This document shows positions 1 to 9,744 of a DNA stretch of 37,500 bases, piece by piece. Source of the DNA: Chara braunii (Eukaryota; Streptophyta; Charophyceae; Charales; Characeae); the NCBI GenBank assembly GCA_003427395.1, contig BFEA01000051.1, forward strand, positions 1,177,400-1,214,899. Reading direction: 5' to 3'. Within the stretch, counting starts at the first letter, position 1. Every line of letters starts with the position of its first letter. The notes beneath the pieces were generated by a model. The model made no database searches. It saw nothing but the letters and a program-made list of their open reading frames with translations, and had not been told where the DNA came from. The position numbers and the translations under genes are program-made.

Positions 1-72
<72 letters not shown>
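1..72. repeat. (GA)n microsatellite at window edge
   Basis: An uninterrupted GA dinucleotide run starts at the first base, so it continues outside the window. A second pure run is at 148-194. The bases between and after them hold no recognisable gene. Confidence 0.98.
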
Positions 73-75
<3 letters not shown>

Positions 76-145
76 GGCTGGTCAGCAGCGGGTGTGCTTG
101 TATTGCACAACGTATCCCGCAACGGATTGGACCCGAAGATCGACC

Positions 146-147
<2 letters not shown>

Positions 148-194
<47 letters not shown>
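148..194. repeat. (GA)n microsatellite
   Basis: Pure GA dinucleotide tract. Open reading frames of alternating Arg and Glu across it come from the repeat and are not genes. Confidence 0.98.
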
Positions 195-197
<3 letters not shown>

Positions 198-261
198 ATG
201 GGTGCGCTATGTAATTTTCGACAGGCATCTAGTGGAACAGTCGCGAACGACACGAGTGGAA

Positions 262-339
262 ACACATAGAAAGAGGGACCCACTGGCTTAGAGAGTGCAA
301 ACACATAGAAAGAGGGACCCACTGGTTTAGAGAGTGCAA
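262..339. repeat. 39-bp tandem duplication (two units)
   Basis: Units 262-300 and 301-339 are head to tail and nearly identical, with a C/T change in the middle. The following stretch, 340-569, holds nothing I recognise. Confidence 0.9.
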
Positions 340-569
340 AGCCAGGCAGAGGTGGACGAGGTATGTATGACGTTGGATACGGTAATTAGATGCAGTTCAC
401 GACATACAAGCTCATGCTGAGTGGGCGCACCATCCTCGTCGGCTCGGAGAAAGAGCGATCTCTTCTTCTTCTAGCCCAACGAGCGCATCCCTGCTATCGC
501 ACCATAGAAATATTTGTTTCCTAACATTCACAACCTTCGCTCACTCCCGCACAAACTCATACACTCACC

Positions 570-657
570 CTCGACTCGACTTCGACTCGACTTCGACTCG
601 ACTTCGACGCGACTTCGACCCGACGAGAGAGAGAGAGAGGCAGAGAGAGAGAGAGCC

Positions 658-740
<83 letters not shown>
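570..740. repeat. TCGACT minisatellite followed by interrupted (GA)n
   Basis: From 570 to about 624 a degenerate 12-bp unit (CTCGACTTCGAC) is repeated. It runs into interrupted GA tracts from 624 to 740, which end directly at the BCS1 start codon. If 741 is the true start, this tract is the 5' leader and proximal promoter. GA/CT tracts upstream of plant genes can bind GAGA-type factors, but nothing here tests that. Confidence 0.85.
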
Positions 741-745
<5 letters not shown>

Positions 746-3338
746 AGCGAGCGGCCACCCGATGATGTTCGACGGACGGTATTTGATGTCGGCAGGACTT
801 GAGGATATCTGGTCCCCGCTTCAGAGCGCCATAGCTGCGCAGCTGAACTCGTCCGACTCCAAGAACGTGACCGTTCTTGGGGCCATCTCTTCTATCCACA
901 CCGCCCTAACGGGCGCCGTCAAGCACCGTTACTTTCTCAACGAGTACTTCATTGCCAGTCTTACAATCACTCTCCTCACCTTCCTCGTCACTTCTGCGCG
1001 TCGGATGGCCATGTCCCTGACCGTCTGGGTTTTGGCATATTGGCGGTCCCAGGGGCATTCGGTCTTCGTCGAGGAGGACAGCGAGGCGGCCACGTGGATC
1101 ACTGAATGGCTGGCCGCGCGAACGGAGAAGCGCACGACGACGCAGTGGGATCTGACGTGCACCTGGGAATCCGTGAGCTCCGACAACGGGGAGGACGACG
1201 ATGGCGATCCCGACGAGGAATGGCAGCGCAAACCGCGAATCTCCCTCACTCCCAACCTGAAGAAAGAACCCGTCAAGCTCCTGTACAAGGGCAACATCGT
1301 GCACTTCGAGACGGACTGCCGATCTGGCCGCGCTGGCGGAGGCATGGGCCTGGACGGCGGCGGCGGCGGCGGCGACGACATCCTCAACCGGCTTCTCGGC
1401 GCGCAGGGTCGGTCTTGCATCCGGATCCGGTCCGAATCTCAGTCTGCGATACATAACCTGATCCAGGAGGCAATGGACACGTGGTTCGACAAGCAAACGA
1501 CGAAGAAGAAGACGGTCATTCGTCGCTACTGCAGCGGGGAGGAGTACTGGGAGGAGGTGGCTGAGCGGCCAATCCGCGGCAAAGACACGCTGAGTCTGAA
1601 CGAAGGAGACTTTGAGCGGCTAGTGCAGGATGCCAATCAGTTCATTCAGGGCCAGGAATGGTATCGCAGTCGGGGTGTGCCGTACAGACGGGGATACCTG
1701 CTGTACGGACCGCCGGGGACCGGGAAGAGCAGCACCATCCTCGTCCTCGCCGGCGAGCTGAAGCTGGACTTGTCCATAATCGGTTTGTCGGACAGCAAGA
1801 TGGGTGATGCGAGCTTGCGCAACGCGCTAGATAGAGCCCCGAGGAGATCCATCGTCGTGCTGGAGGATATTGACGCGGCCTTCGTTGGCCGTTCTGGGGA
1901 GGATAAACCCAATTCCTTGTCCTTTAGCGGGCTTCTGAACGCGATTGACGGTGTGGCGGCTCAGGAGGGTAAGATTCTCATCATGACGACCAATCACGTG
2001 GAGCGCCTGGATCCCGCTCTGGTCCGACCGGGACGCTGCGATCTGAAGATGTGTCTCGGCCTCGCTAATCGCGCGCAAATCGAGTTCATGTTCCGACGGT
2101 TCTATCCCAACTCCAGTACGGATAAGGTGAAGTCCTTTGCGGATCAGGTGCCAACCGATAAGGTATCGCCGGCGTCGCTTCAGGCCTACTTCTTGCAGCA
2201 CAGAGACGACTGCGAAGAGGCGATAGGGAACGTGGAAGAACTGCTGTGTGAGTTCCAAGAGAACGCAGTACCGACACGTGCCTGGGAGACGGACAGTGGA
2301 GGAGGGGGAGGGGGAGGAGGGGGAGGGGGAGGAAGAAGAAGACGAAGAGATCACGATCACGACACAGAGATTCGATCGGATAGAACAGCAGGGGAGTGTG
2401 ATAAGATTTGTCGCCGTCGGGACAGTAGTAGGATAGAGAAGATGGATGGCGGGAACGTGGAGGAGGAGGAGGAGGGAGAAGGAGGAGACGGGAGCCATCT
2501 TGCGCAGGTCGGCAAGCAGAAGGAGGGGAACGTAGAGGAGGAGGAGGAGGAGGAAGAAGAAGAAGAAGATGGGGAGCCTTCGGAGATGTCCACTTATTCC
2601 TTGTCCTGCTCCTCCGGCTATGGCAGCCTGCCTTCTCCTCCAGCCATGGCGGGCAGCCTTACCCCGAAGAGAGAGAGAGAGAGGGAGGCTGCCCTTCTCC
2701 TCGATCGACGAATCGCGAGGGAGAGGAGGAGCAGGAGCGGGATAGAGGAGTATCCTCCACTGGAAGGAGAGGACGATGGGAAGGAGAGGAAGAAGAAGGA
2801 CACGTGGCAGGCGGTGATCAAGCGACGGCTCGATGATATGGACGACGTTGAGAGACCGGAGAACGAGGAGTTGGTAGTTGGGAGGTTCGTAGGTGGTGGG
2901 GATCGGGATGGAGGGGAAGGTGGGGAGGGTAGGGGGAGGGTGAAGCAAAAGGGAGGGAGGAGGAGGTTGCGGTCGCGACCAGCGTTTGTTGGGAGCGATT
3001 GGAAGAGAGGAGGAGGTGGGGTGAGGAGGAGGAGGAGGGGAGAAGGAGGAGGAGGAGGAGAGGGAAGGGAAGAAGAACATGTGGGGAGGATGGATGTCGA
3101 GGAGGAGGAGGAGGAGGAGGAGGAGAAAGAGGAGGAAATGGGGATGATGACGACGTTATCGAAAAGTTTGTCATGTGGAGGTGGCAGCTGGGAGGCAGCG
3201 GATATAGATAAGGTGGGCGCGTTGCTGGACAAACTCTCCCAAGTGCTAGCTCTATTGAATGCGGCAGGCATCCATAAACAGTCCCGCTTTGGGAATCGAC
3301 TACTACCGGTAGCACCAGACGTGAAGAGATCCGAGTAA
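741..3338 (+). CDS. BCS1-type AAA ATPase with expanded low-complexity C-terminus
   Basis: A single 865-residue open frame. BCS1 proteins are membrane AAA ATPases; mitochondrial BCS1 moves the folded Rieske iron-sulfur protein across the inner membrane for complex III assembly, and plants have a larger related family (AATP1/OM66 type). Visible here: a hydrophobic segment at about residues 62-95, a BCS1 N-terminal-like region to about 300, Walker A GPPGTGKS at 323-330, Walker B ending LEDID at about 370-378, sensor-1 Asn in TTNH and the arginine motif DPALVRPGR at about 416-434. The ATG follows (GA)n directly, with G at -3 and +4. The frame could extend upstream through the repeat, so the start is only the first Met. 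Residues from about 518 to 805 are Gly, Glu and Arg-rich and coded by purine repeats, so the protein is far longer than a typical BCS1 of about 420-500 residues. No intron is needed. AAA identity is certain; mitochondrial location and substrate are inferred. Confidence 0.88.
2290..3135 (+). repeat. Purine-rich GGA/GAG repeats inside the BCS1 coding region
   Basis: The coding strand is almost entirely A and G here, with many GGA, GAG and GAA runs. They encode poly-Gly, poly-Glu and Arg/Glu stretches and leave the frame open. The tract lies after the AAA core and before a more normal-looking C-terminal tail of about 60 residues. The long antisense open frames across it are complements of this purine bias. 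Confidence 0.85.
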
Positions 3339-3489
3339 TACGTAATTCTAGAGTCACGGCTTCGCTCGGGTGCAAACTCCCTCCCTCCCTCGAGCCTTCG
3401 CCGGCCGGCAAAGAATTCTTTATCAGTCACGTCGACCATCGGTGTCGCCTGTTCAATATTGATTATTGTTCTGTAAGAAATGCTGTACA

Positions 3490-3546
3490 TCTTCTTCTTC
3501 TTCTTCTTCTTCTTCTTCTTCTTCTTCTTCTTCTTCTTCATCTTTC
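3490..3546. repeat. (CTT)n microsatellite
   Basis: About 19 CTT/TTC units, about 150 bases past the BCS1 stop. The bases between 3339 and 3490 show no clear polyadenylation signal to me. Confidence 0.95.
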
Positions 3547-3572
3547 TTCGTCTTCCTCTTCTTTTTTTTCTC

Positions 3573-3635
3573 CTTTCTGTACGTTCTCCCTCTGATCCAA
3601 ACATGGGTAACCCATTGATTGGTGATCCACAACAA

Positions 3636-3691
<56 letters not shown>

Positions 3692-3806
3692 CTTCTTCTT
3701 CTCTCTGTACGTTCTCTCTGAGATTCAAGCATCTGTAACCCATTGTTTGGTGATCCATGACACACACACACACACACACACACAGACAGAGAGAGAGAGA
3801 GAGAGG
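3573..3806. repeat. Direct duplication with microsatellite tails
   Basis: A segment of about 60 bp starting TCTGTACGTTCTC occurs at about 3576-3636 and again at about 3703-3762. The first copy is followed by (GA)n at 3641-3688 and the second by (CA)n then (GA)n at 3759-3805. The arrangement suggests that segment and microsatellite were copied together. Confidence 0.8.
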
Positions 3807-4735
3807 TGCAGGGGTGAAAGATGTGCACGGTATGTGGCACGGAGTCGGAGGCTGTGCAGCCATGAAAGATGTGCGACCGATGTGTCGTACACAACTGATT
3901 TGTCGGTCGCAGTCTAGTTGTGTGAGAGATTGTTACAGATATGTATGACGCATCCGTCACACATAGCCCATTTGTCCCACGCATTCAGAATTTCAGAGGC
4001 CTGTGAAGCTGCCAAAGATGTGCGACGGATCCGTCGCCCACAGCCGATTTCTATACATTTTATAGATCGTCTTTTACATTTACATTTGGATTCTATGTAC
4101 AAAAAATTTGGCGCACGCAGCCTGAAGAGCGTGCGTGCGAGGCTGATGTTACCGATGTGTGCGACTCGTCCGTTAAACACATGGCCGACGATTTGTCGCC
4201 CGCAGGATGAGGTGTGCGAGGCTGTGGAAGATGTGCGGCAGATGCGTCACACACGGCCGATTTTGTACATGTTATAGTCTAATAATAGTACACATTCAAA
4301 ATTTTAAATTCAGATCGTGAACAATTCAGCGCACGCAGTCTGAGACGTGCGTGCAAGGCTGTCACACAGATGCGTCGCACACAGCCGATCTGTCAACCGC
4401 GCAATCTTGAGGCGTACGTGCTGTCGAAAAAGCGACGGCTCGGCGCACGTGGCAGATGTGTGCTCTCCGTTAGCCGATTTGGTGGACACAGTCCGAGTTG
4501 TGCGACACTGGCGTCGCTCATTTATTCGACAGACGTGTGGCAGGCGGACGGATTGGCAGCGTTGTTGGTGGACCACAGAGATATTCGATGCGCTGGGAGT
4601 GTGCGGAAGTGTGCGCAAGTGTGCGACAGTGTGCGAGTGCGACACACCTCTTTGACAAATTTGGCAACCGAGCAGCAACAAGACATTCCGTTACTTTCCG
4701 TTGAGAGTGTGCGGCAGTTCGGGTTTGATGATCGA
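3806..4735. repeat. Degenerate GTGCGA/CCGATT minisatellite region
   Basis: Short phrases such as GATGTGCGAC, CACAGCCGAT, GCGCACGCAG and GAGGCTGTG recur at irregular spacing across about 900 bp, often with partner phrases in inverted order. No frame is convincing as protein. It looks like a diverged tandem or foldback array. Confidence 0.6.
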
Positions 4736-4852
4736 GTGTGCGACAGGCGGACAATGGTGGTGGTGGTGTGTGCGACCGCGCGGACAGTGGTGGTGGTAAT
4801 GGTGTGTGCGACGGGGCGGACAGTAGTGGTGGTTATGGTGTGTGCCACAGCA
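4736..4852. repeat. Three-unit minisatellite of about 38-42 bp
   Basis: Three units each contain TGTGCGAC, then a CGGACA block, then GGTGGTGGT. They sit head to tail and vary mainly in the GGT run. No protein-coding role is apparent. Confidence 0.75.
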
Positions 4853-4854
4853 CC

Positions 4855-5375
4855 TTCGTCGTCGCAAAGCGAACGCCTTTCCCCACAGTCGCCGCCGCGC
4901 ACGTGTGTGCACGATGACGACGAGGCTACGCGTCCCGACTTGCTGACGTCAACCAAAAACCACTACAGCACGTATGTGGAAGTCCACCAGGGAGCTGTGC
5001 GGATGAGGGCGCCATGCACATTGGATTTTTTTAATTTATTTACAGTATTTTGTTTTTTTTTCCGTGCGCAATCCGTCGAAATTGGATTTCCTTTGTCGAA
5101 ATGGAATTTATCTGCAGACTAGAGAAAAAAAAAAAGAAAAAAAAAAAAGAAGAGAACATTAAAAATAGAAACGTAGGAGAGAGACGCGGCTGGTGTGCGG
5201 CGCTGGTGTGCGGCAATGCCCCTTCGTGGGGCTGTCGCCGCTTCGCAACCGCGCGCCGCGCCCGTGTGCGACGACGACGGCGACGCTTCGTGCTGACTGA
5301 CATGCTGACGTCAACGAGAAACCGCTGGAGCAGCACATGTGAAGACCAGCAGCGGGCTGTGAGGCGGGATTCGGC
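4855..5375. repeat. Diverged direct duplication of about 160 bp
   Basis: The segments at about 4855-5010 and about 5215-5375 share the order GTCGCCGC, GCGCCGCGC-like, GACGACGA, TGCTGACGTCAAC, AAACC.CT.CAGCA and GGGCTGTG. A spacer with A-rich homopolymers separates them. They look like two old copies of one repeat. No gene is recognised from 4855 to 5530. Confidence 0.6.
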
Positions 5376-5539
5376 GATGGTCATCACAAGGCTAGAGAAG
5401 AAGAACGAAGGAGAAGAGAGAAAGACGCGCTGGTGATAGTGCGTATACCTCAGGTTCTTTTTTTTTTTTTTTTTTTTTAATCCCTTTTGTTGTGTGTTGT
5501 CATGTTTGCTATACATCAAGCTTCACATAAAAAAAGCAC

Positions 5540-5745
5540 GACTATGCCAGACTTTCGTCGGACTTTTCACCGACTCATCTGGGGGTTGTGTTCCTTGACT
5601 AACACAAGGGCGCAGTTGCTCTAGTTCATCTAATATAGTGATCGCGGAATTGAACCCACGACCTCCTGTTCCATACCTCATCCCCCAAATAGGAAAAAGC
5701 AGAGCGGCGCCTAATAGAGAGCGCTGCGCCCTTCTTCGTTGAGCA
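5540..5745 (-). mobile_element. tRNA-like SINE candidate with hammerhead-like core
   Basis: On the minus strand, about 5665-5635 reads as a tRNA T-arm/B-box (GTGGGTTCAATTCC). A possible D-arm (GCGC...GCGC) lies upstream near 5720-5740. Downstream at 5553-5581 is a block matching the hammerhead core of the 11.5-12.3 kb repeats: GATGAGTCGGTGAAA, then CCGACGAAA. The tail is T-rich on this strand. The core begins CAGATGA instead of CTGATGA and the third helix cannot be drawn, so a working ribozyme is unlikely. I infer a decayed tRNA-derived short element; the exact ends are not visible. Confidence 0.45.
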
Positions 5746-5818
5746 GCAGTCACTGTGGTAGATAGTGTGGTACTACGGTAGTCCTACATCCCTTACCTTG
5801 GATTTCAGGAGGGATCCA

Positions 5819-6156
5819 GGCGGCTGTTTCTGAAATTTTGCGAGTGCTTGACCCAAAAAAACAAAGAAAAACATCGACGGGCGACGGCAGCATGCTCGTT
5901 GATCCGACCTCCTCAAATGGAGGAGGAGGAGGAGGAGGAGGAGGAGGATGCGGCGTCGTTGTCGGATTGATTGATAAACAGGCGGCTCTTTCTGAGATTG
6001 CCTGCGAGTGCTTGACAGAAAAAAACACAGAAAAACATCCAGGGCCGACGGCAGCATGCTCGTTGATCCATTGTCCTCAAATGATGGAGGAGGAGGAGAA
6101 GGAGGAGGAGGAGGAGGAGGAGGACGAGGCGTCGCTGTCGGATTGATTGATAAGCA
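5819..6156. repeat. Tandem duplication, units of about 162 and 176 bp
   Basis: Unit 1 (5819-5980) and unit 2 (5981-6156) share the same order: GGCGGCT, TTTCTGA, GCGAGTGCTTGAC, an A-rich run, GACGGCAGCATGCTCGTTGATC, a (GGA)n tract, GGCGTCG, TGTCGGATTGATTGATAA. The GGA tracts differ in length. No gene is recognised. Confidence 0.85.
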
Positions 6157-6440
6157 ACACTCGACGGAGTATGGCCTGTCGTCCTCTACGGCGTCGTTCA
6201 CTTACTTCCTGACGATAGCAGACTGGCGACTGGTTGAAACGCAGCGTGGGGGTGTAATCGCCAGATCGCTCCGCTCTTCATCATGTATATCTTGTCGGCA
6301 TTACCTGTGGTTGGGTTTTCGTCTTCTCACCCTACTGTGTACTTTCACTGTGTATGGTGTCATCATGCAGTCTGCTGTGTGCTAATTAGCACTGCTATCA
6401 ATCTTCCCACTGTCGTGCTCAGATCAGTGTGAGGAGGAGG

Positions 6441-6863
6441 ACGACGACGACGACGACCAGGAGGAGGAGGAAGAGGAGGACGAGGAGGAGGAGGAGGAGG
6501 AGGCCTCTTTGTCAGATAGATTGACAAACAGATCGACGGATGACGGCTTCTCAATCTCAGATCACGTCTGTGAAGGAGGAGGAGGAGGAGGAGGAGGAGG
6601 AGGAGGAGAAGGAGCAGTGTGATCGGACCCGACATTGAGGATCTGTGGAATAAGGAGTATGACATTTGACCTAGCACGTCAACGGATAATTCGTTTGCAG
6701 CTGTTCCTACGCCGCAACTTCGGAGAAGTTACTGTGAAACTTCCCGTCTGTCTGATGTGGCACTGCCGCCTGGTCTGCAAGAAGGAAAGGTTGAGCGACA
6801 GATCGACACGTGTTCAATTTTCGGGCTTTTTTTTTTCTTTTCCGGGCTTTTTCAAACATTACG
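6441..6863. repeat. Large direct duplication, copy 1
   Basis: This 423-bp block recurs at 6893-7291. It holds two (GGA/GAC)n tracts, then unique-looking sequence ending in a T-rich TTTTCTTTTCCGGGCTTTTT block. Outside the GGA tracts the copies appear nearly identical, which implies a recent event, or an assembly artefact given the adapter remnants less than 1 kb away. Open frames across it repeat in both copies but match no family I know. Confidence 0.9.
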
Positions 6864-6892
6864 GATCGTTTTTTGTCGTTTTGCAATTCGTA

Positions 6893-7291
6893 ACGACGAC
6901 GACGACGACCAGGAGGAGGAGGAAGAGGAGGACGAGGAGGAGGCCTCTTTGTCAGATAGATTGACAAACAGATCGACGGATGACGGCTTCTCAATCTCAG
7001 ATGACGTCTGTGAAGGAGGAGGAGGAGGAGGAGGAGAAGGAGCAGTGTGATCGGACCCGACATTGAGGATCTGTGGAATAAGGAGTATGACATTTGACCT
7101 AGCACGTCAACGGATAATTCGTTTGCAGCTGTTCCTACGCCGCAACTTCGGAGAAGTTACTGTGAAACTTCCCGTCTGTCTGATGTGGCACTGCCGCCTG
7201 GTCTGCAAGAAGGAAAGGTTGAGCGACAGATCGACACGTGTTCAATTTTCGGGCTTTTTTTTTTCTTTTCCGGGCTTTTTCAAACATTACG
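6893..7291. repeat. Large direct duplication, copy 2
   Basis: Second copy of the block at 6441-6863, separated from it by 29 bp and shortened mainly in the two GGA tracts. A GATCAC/GATGAC difference near 6562 and 7000 shows that the copies are not fully identical. Confidence 0.9.
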
Positions 7292-7299
7292 ACCATTGT

Positions 7300-7660
7300 A
7301 CTCGATCGGTATCGGGATTTGAACTCAGGACGCCTCAGGCTGGAACGGGGCGGGAGAGGGGGGGGGGCGGGGGGGTAGTTGACGCCCCCTGTTCGATTTA
7401 CCAATCAATAGCTGGCATGTGTGTGCGGAGTCAATCACACTCATTAGGCATGGAGAGAGGGGGGGGAGGGAAGGGAAAGGGGAGGGAAAGGGGAGGGGAA
7501 GGGAGGGGAAGATGCGGGAGGGGAGGGCAATTAAGGACCAGTGATCTTGTTTTTTTTTTTGGGGGGGAGGACCGTTGATCTTCGGAAATAGCTGAGTAAG
7601 GGTAGTACGTCCGATTCGCAATGCTTTTTTTTTTTTTTTGGGGGGGGGGGGGGAAGGAGA
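7300..7660. repeat. G-rich purine tract, possible G-quadruplex DNA
   Basis: Runs of G up to 12 long alternate with GGGAAA-type repeats at about 7351-7375, 7450-7530, 7561-7568 and 7640-7653. A B-box-like GAGTTCAAATCC is present on the minus strand near 7315-7328 without a matching A-box. No gene is seen. Confidence 0.7.
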
Positions 7661-7668
7661 GGAACGAG

Positions 7669-7827
7669 GTGTAGATATGTTGTTTAGGAAAAATCGTTGA
7701 TGTGGCTCGTCCCTACATCAGGCTTCGGACAAGTTCTTTATGTGTATAAGAGACAGGTGTAGATATGTTGTTTAGGAAAAATCGTTGATGTGGCTCGTCC
7801 CTACATCAGGCTTCGGACAAGTTCTTT
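7669..7827. other. Tn5 adapter remnant inside an exact 71-bp duplication (assembly artefact)
   Basis: Bases 7740-7756 match the last 17 bases of the 19-base Tn5 mosaic end (ATGTGTATAAGAGACAG). The 71 bases before it (7669-7739) are repeated exactly after it (7757-7827). This is what results when two reads of one tagmented fragment are joined through an untrimmed adapter. It is not natural sequence. Confidence 0.95.
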
Positions 7828-8274
7828 TTTATCCCTGGAATTCGTGAAATATAATAGGTCGCTTTTAATCAATTGGCGGCGTAATGATTTTTTTTTATTT
7901 TTTTTTTGTGGGAGGTATACGAGCAACTTCTTTTCTTCCTTCTGATGCGGTGAAAAAAAAAAGAGAAAAAAAAGAGAGGTCACTTTTGACAAATTGGCGG
8001 CGAACTCGTGACGAAATGTAGGCTTTCTTTATCTTCATTCTTTTTTCTTTCCCTTTTTTTTGTTCTGCGCGGAATTGGCCAAAAATCACAAAAAAAAAAG
8101 AAGGAAAAAAGCCTCGATTCGATCAATTTACATATTGCACGCAATTCGTTCTCCATTTTCTGTTCTATTCTTTTTTTTTTTTTCACATTAGCTGATAGCA
8201 GATTAAGTTAACAAAACTCATTTAAGTTGCCAATACGTTTCCCAATTGAAAAACCCACCTTCAAGCATGTCGAC

Positions 8275-8312
8275 CTGTCTCTTATACACATCTAGATGTG
8301 TATAAGAGACAG
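8275..8312. other. Complete Nextera mate-pair junction adapter (assembly artefact)
   Basis: CTGTCTCTTATACACATCT at 8275-8293 is followed directly by its reverse complement at 8294-8312. This is the circularisation junction of Nextera mate-pair libraries. Sequence to the left and right is probably not adjacent in the genome, so features on the two sides should not be linked. Confidence 0.97.
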
Positions 8313-8526
8313 AGTCGACCCTGAGGGGGGGAAGAAAAGAGCAAGCTTCGATGTGGTATGTGGAGACAGTGGAGGGGTGCAAGGGAGGGGTCTCCTGAGG
8401 ATAAGGGAACCTGAGAGTAACCAAAAAAAGGGGGGCAAAAATCTTGTCCGTTGGTTTTTACTCGTCTGTTCGGACTGTTCCCAGTATTCCACTCATCTGC
8501 TTCCAGCAGAGAAGCTCGGACTCTGT

Positions 8527-8561
8527 TTTTTTTTTTTTTTTTTTTTTTTTTTTTCCAAAAN
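8527..8561. other. Poly-T run ending near an N (scaffold weak point)
   Basis: About 28 T residues are followed by CCAAAA and one N at 8561. The frame and the spacing across this point are unreliable. Confidence 0.9.
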
Positions 8562-8600
8562 AACCCGATGATATTTCAGCAGCTCAAGGATGTACCAACT

Positions 8601-8921
8601 GTCCTTCGGGACATCCGTTAAAACTGCAGCAGGTATCGCACCTGCTGGTGGGTGCAGCTCCAGCATGTTCCCTCGTTGGAGGCTTCAGCACGGATGTGGC
8701 AGCTACTTGGTTCCCCGTAATACTATAATGACAATAAAAAAGGCCTGTCAGTGAAAGGCCGTCCTGTCCAGATTTGACAGGTAATTGAATTGGTTGGGCT
8801 TAAACAATTAGCCTTTAAAAAAAAAATGAAAAAAAAAAAAAAAAATTGGAACGATACACAGAAGATTAGCATGGCCCCCTGCGCAAGGATGATACACATA
8901 AATCGAGAAATGGTCCGAAAT
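8601..8921 (+). pseudogene. U6 spliceosomal snRNA sequence split by an insertion
   Basis: U6 pairs with the 5' splice site and with U2 in the catalytic core of the spliceosome. Bases 8601-8623 match the plant U6 5' stem-loop (GTCCTTCGGGACATCC). Bases 8843-8921 match the rest: TTGGAACGATACA, AGAAGATTAGCATGG, the conserved ACAGAG region as ACACAG, GCGCAAGGATGA and the plant-type 3' part AATCGAGAAATGGTCC. The halves are collinear and separated by about 219 bp. No T-run terminator follows, and I see no convincing plant USE or TATA element upstream (only ATATTTC at about -30). It is therefore probably a pseudogene. Homology is near certain; loss of function is inferred. Confidence 0.85.
8624..8842 (+). 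mobile_element. Retroposon-like insertion inside U6 with A-rich tail
   Basis: The insert falls in the U6 AAAA stretch before TTGG and ends in a long A-rich tail at 8818-8845, as expected for target-primed insertion at a TTAAAA-like site. It holds hairpins: CAGCAGGT...ACCTGCTG near 8627-8647 and CCTGTC...GACAGG near 8765-8782. It lacks GT...AG ends at the break, so a spliceosomal intron is unlikely. No protein is encoded. Confidence 0.55.
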
Positions 8922-9740
8922 CCCCGGGTAGACTGTCAGGACCCGGAGGGAGATCCCACTAGCCAGGTATGTGGATTAGTGTGACGGGTGGGTGACGGGT
9001 GGGGGACAGGTGGGTGGCAGCGTGAAATAGGGAAAATAAACGTAAAAAAACAAGGGCAAGAGTAACTCCATACACCATTTGCTGTAGGTGAGGGGATCCA
9101 AACACCTCCCAAAAAATAAGGGGGCACATGCATGTCAAAGGAAGAGGACAAAAGCATTGCCCATGTGAAACATTTGCGGGGACTACAGACAACTTGGACG
9201 AGGGTCTGACACGGACTGATATTCCCTCAGCCTCTCTTCCACGCATGGGCCACAACCCAAAGGTGAGTGAAAGGTGAGTGAAAAGCCTGAGGGTGACGAT
9301 TGCAGTCCGAGTCTGACGAACCACAGAGAGGGAGTGGAGTCCCTTAGTGTGCCCGACGGGAATGCCTCCTGTGACGGTTCCCATTTTCAAGGGTGAAGTC
9401 CTTATATTTTGAGAAAGAAATGAAGTACTTGAGGGGCTTTCTATTGACCGGAAAAGAAAGCACCGTCAATACGAACGACTTAGAGTACTTGATTTTTTTT
9501 TTTGTTTTCGACAACCACCAATCAAAAACAGACTTGGTATTTCTTTTCCCCACATCCTGTTATTCACCAAAAAAAAAAAAACAAGAAAAAGTGAATTAAA
9601 CACAAATTTTAAATATACAAACATCTTTATTTTGCTACCCTCGGATTCCGCTGCAGCAACGGCTGGTGGATGTCCCCCGGACATCCCACAGGTGTCGCCG
9701 TGCGACAATATACCTTACTCGGTTGCTAGTGGAACCGTGC
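8922..9740. other. Unassigned stretch
   Basis: No gene recognised. There is a short GTGACGGGTGG tandem at 8979-9015, a doubled AAAGGTGAGTG near 9260-9282, and a hairpin GGATGT...ACATCC at 9668-9686 that resembles the start of the U6 region. Short A/T homopolymers occur at 9490-9500 and 9570-9582. Confidence 0.5.
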
Positions 9741-9744
9741 CCCC

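Noticed and set aside
94-765. Arg/Glu repeat frames over (GA)n
   Set aside because: Products of the dinucleotide repeat only.
1827-3080. 417-residue minus-strand frame antisense to BCS1
   Set aside because: It is the complement of the purine-rich coding repeats and reads as Ser, Pro and Leu runs. No domain.
6363-7105. Two near-identical Leu-rich minus-strand frames
   Set aside because: They appear twice only because the DNA is duplicated, and their Leu runs come from CTC/CCT repeats.
8624-8842. Spliceosomal intron in U6
   Set aside because: The break lacks GT at its start and AG at its end, and an A-rich tail abuts the 3' half. An insertion fits better.
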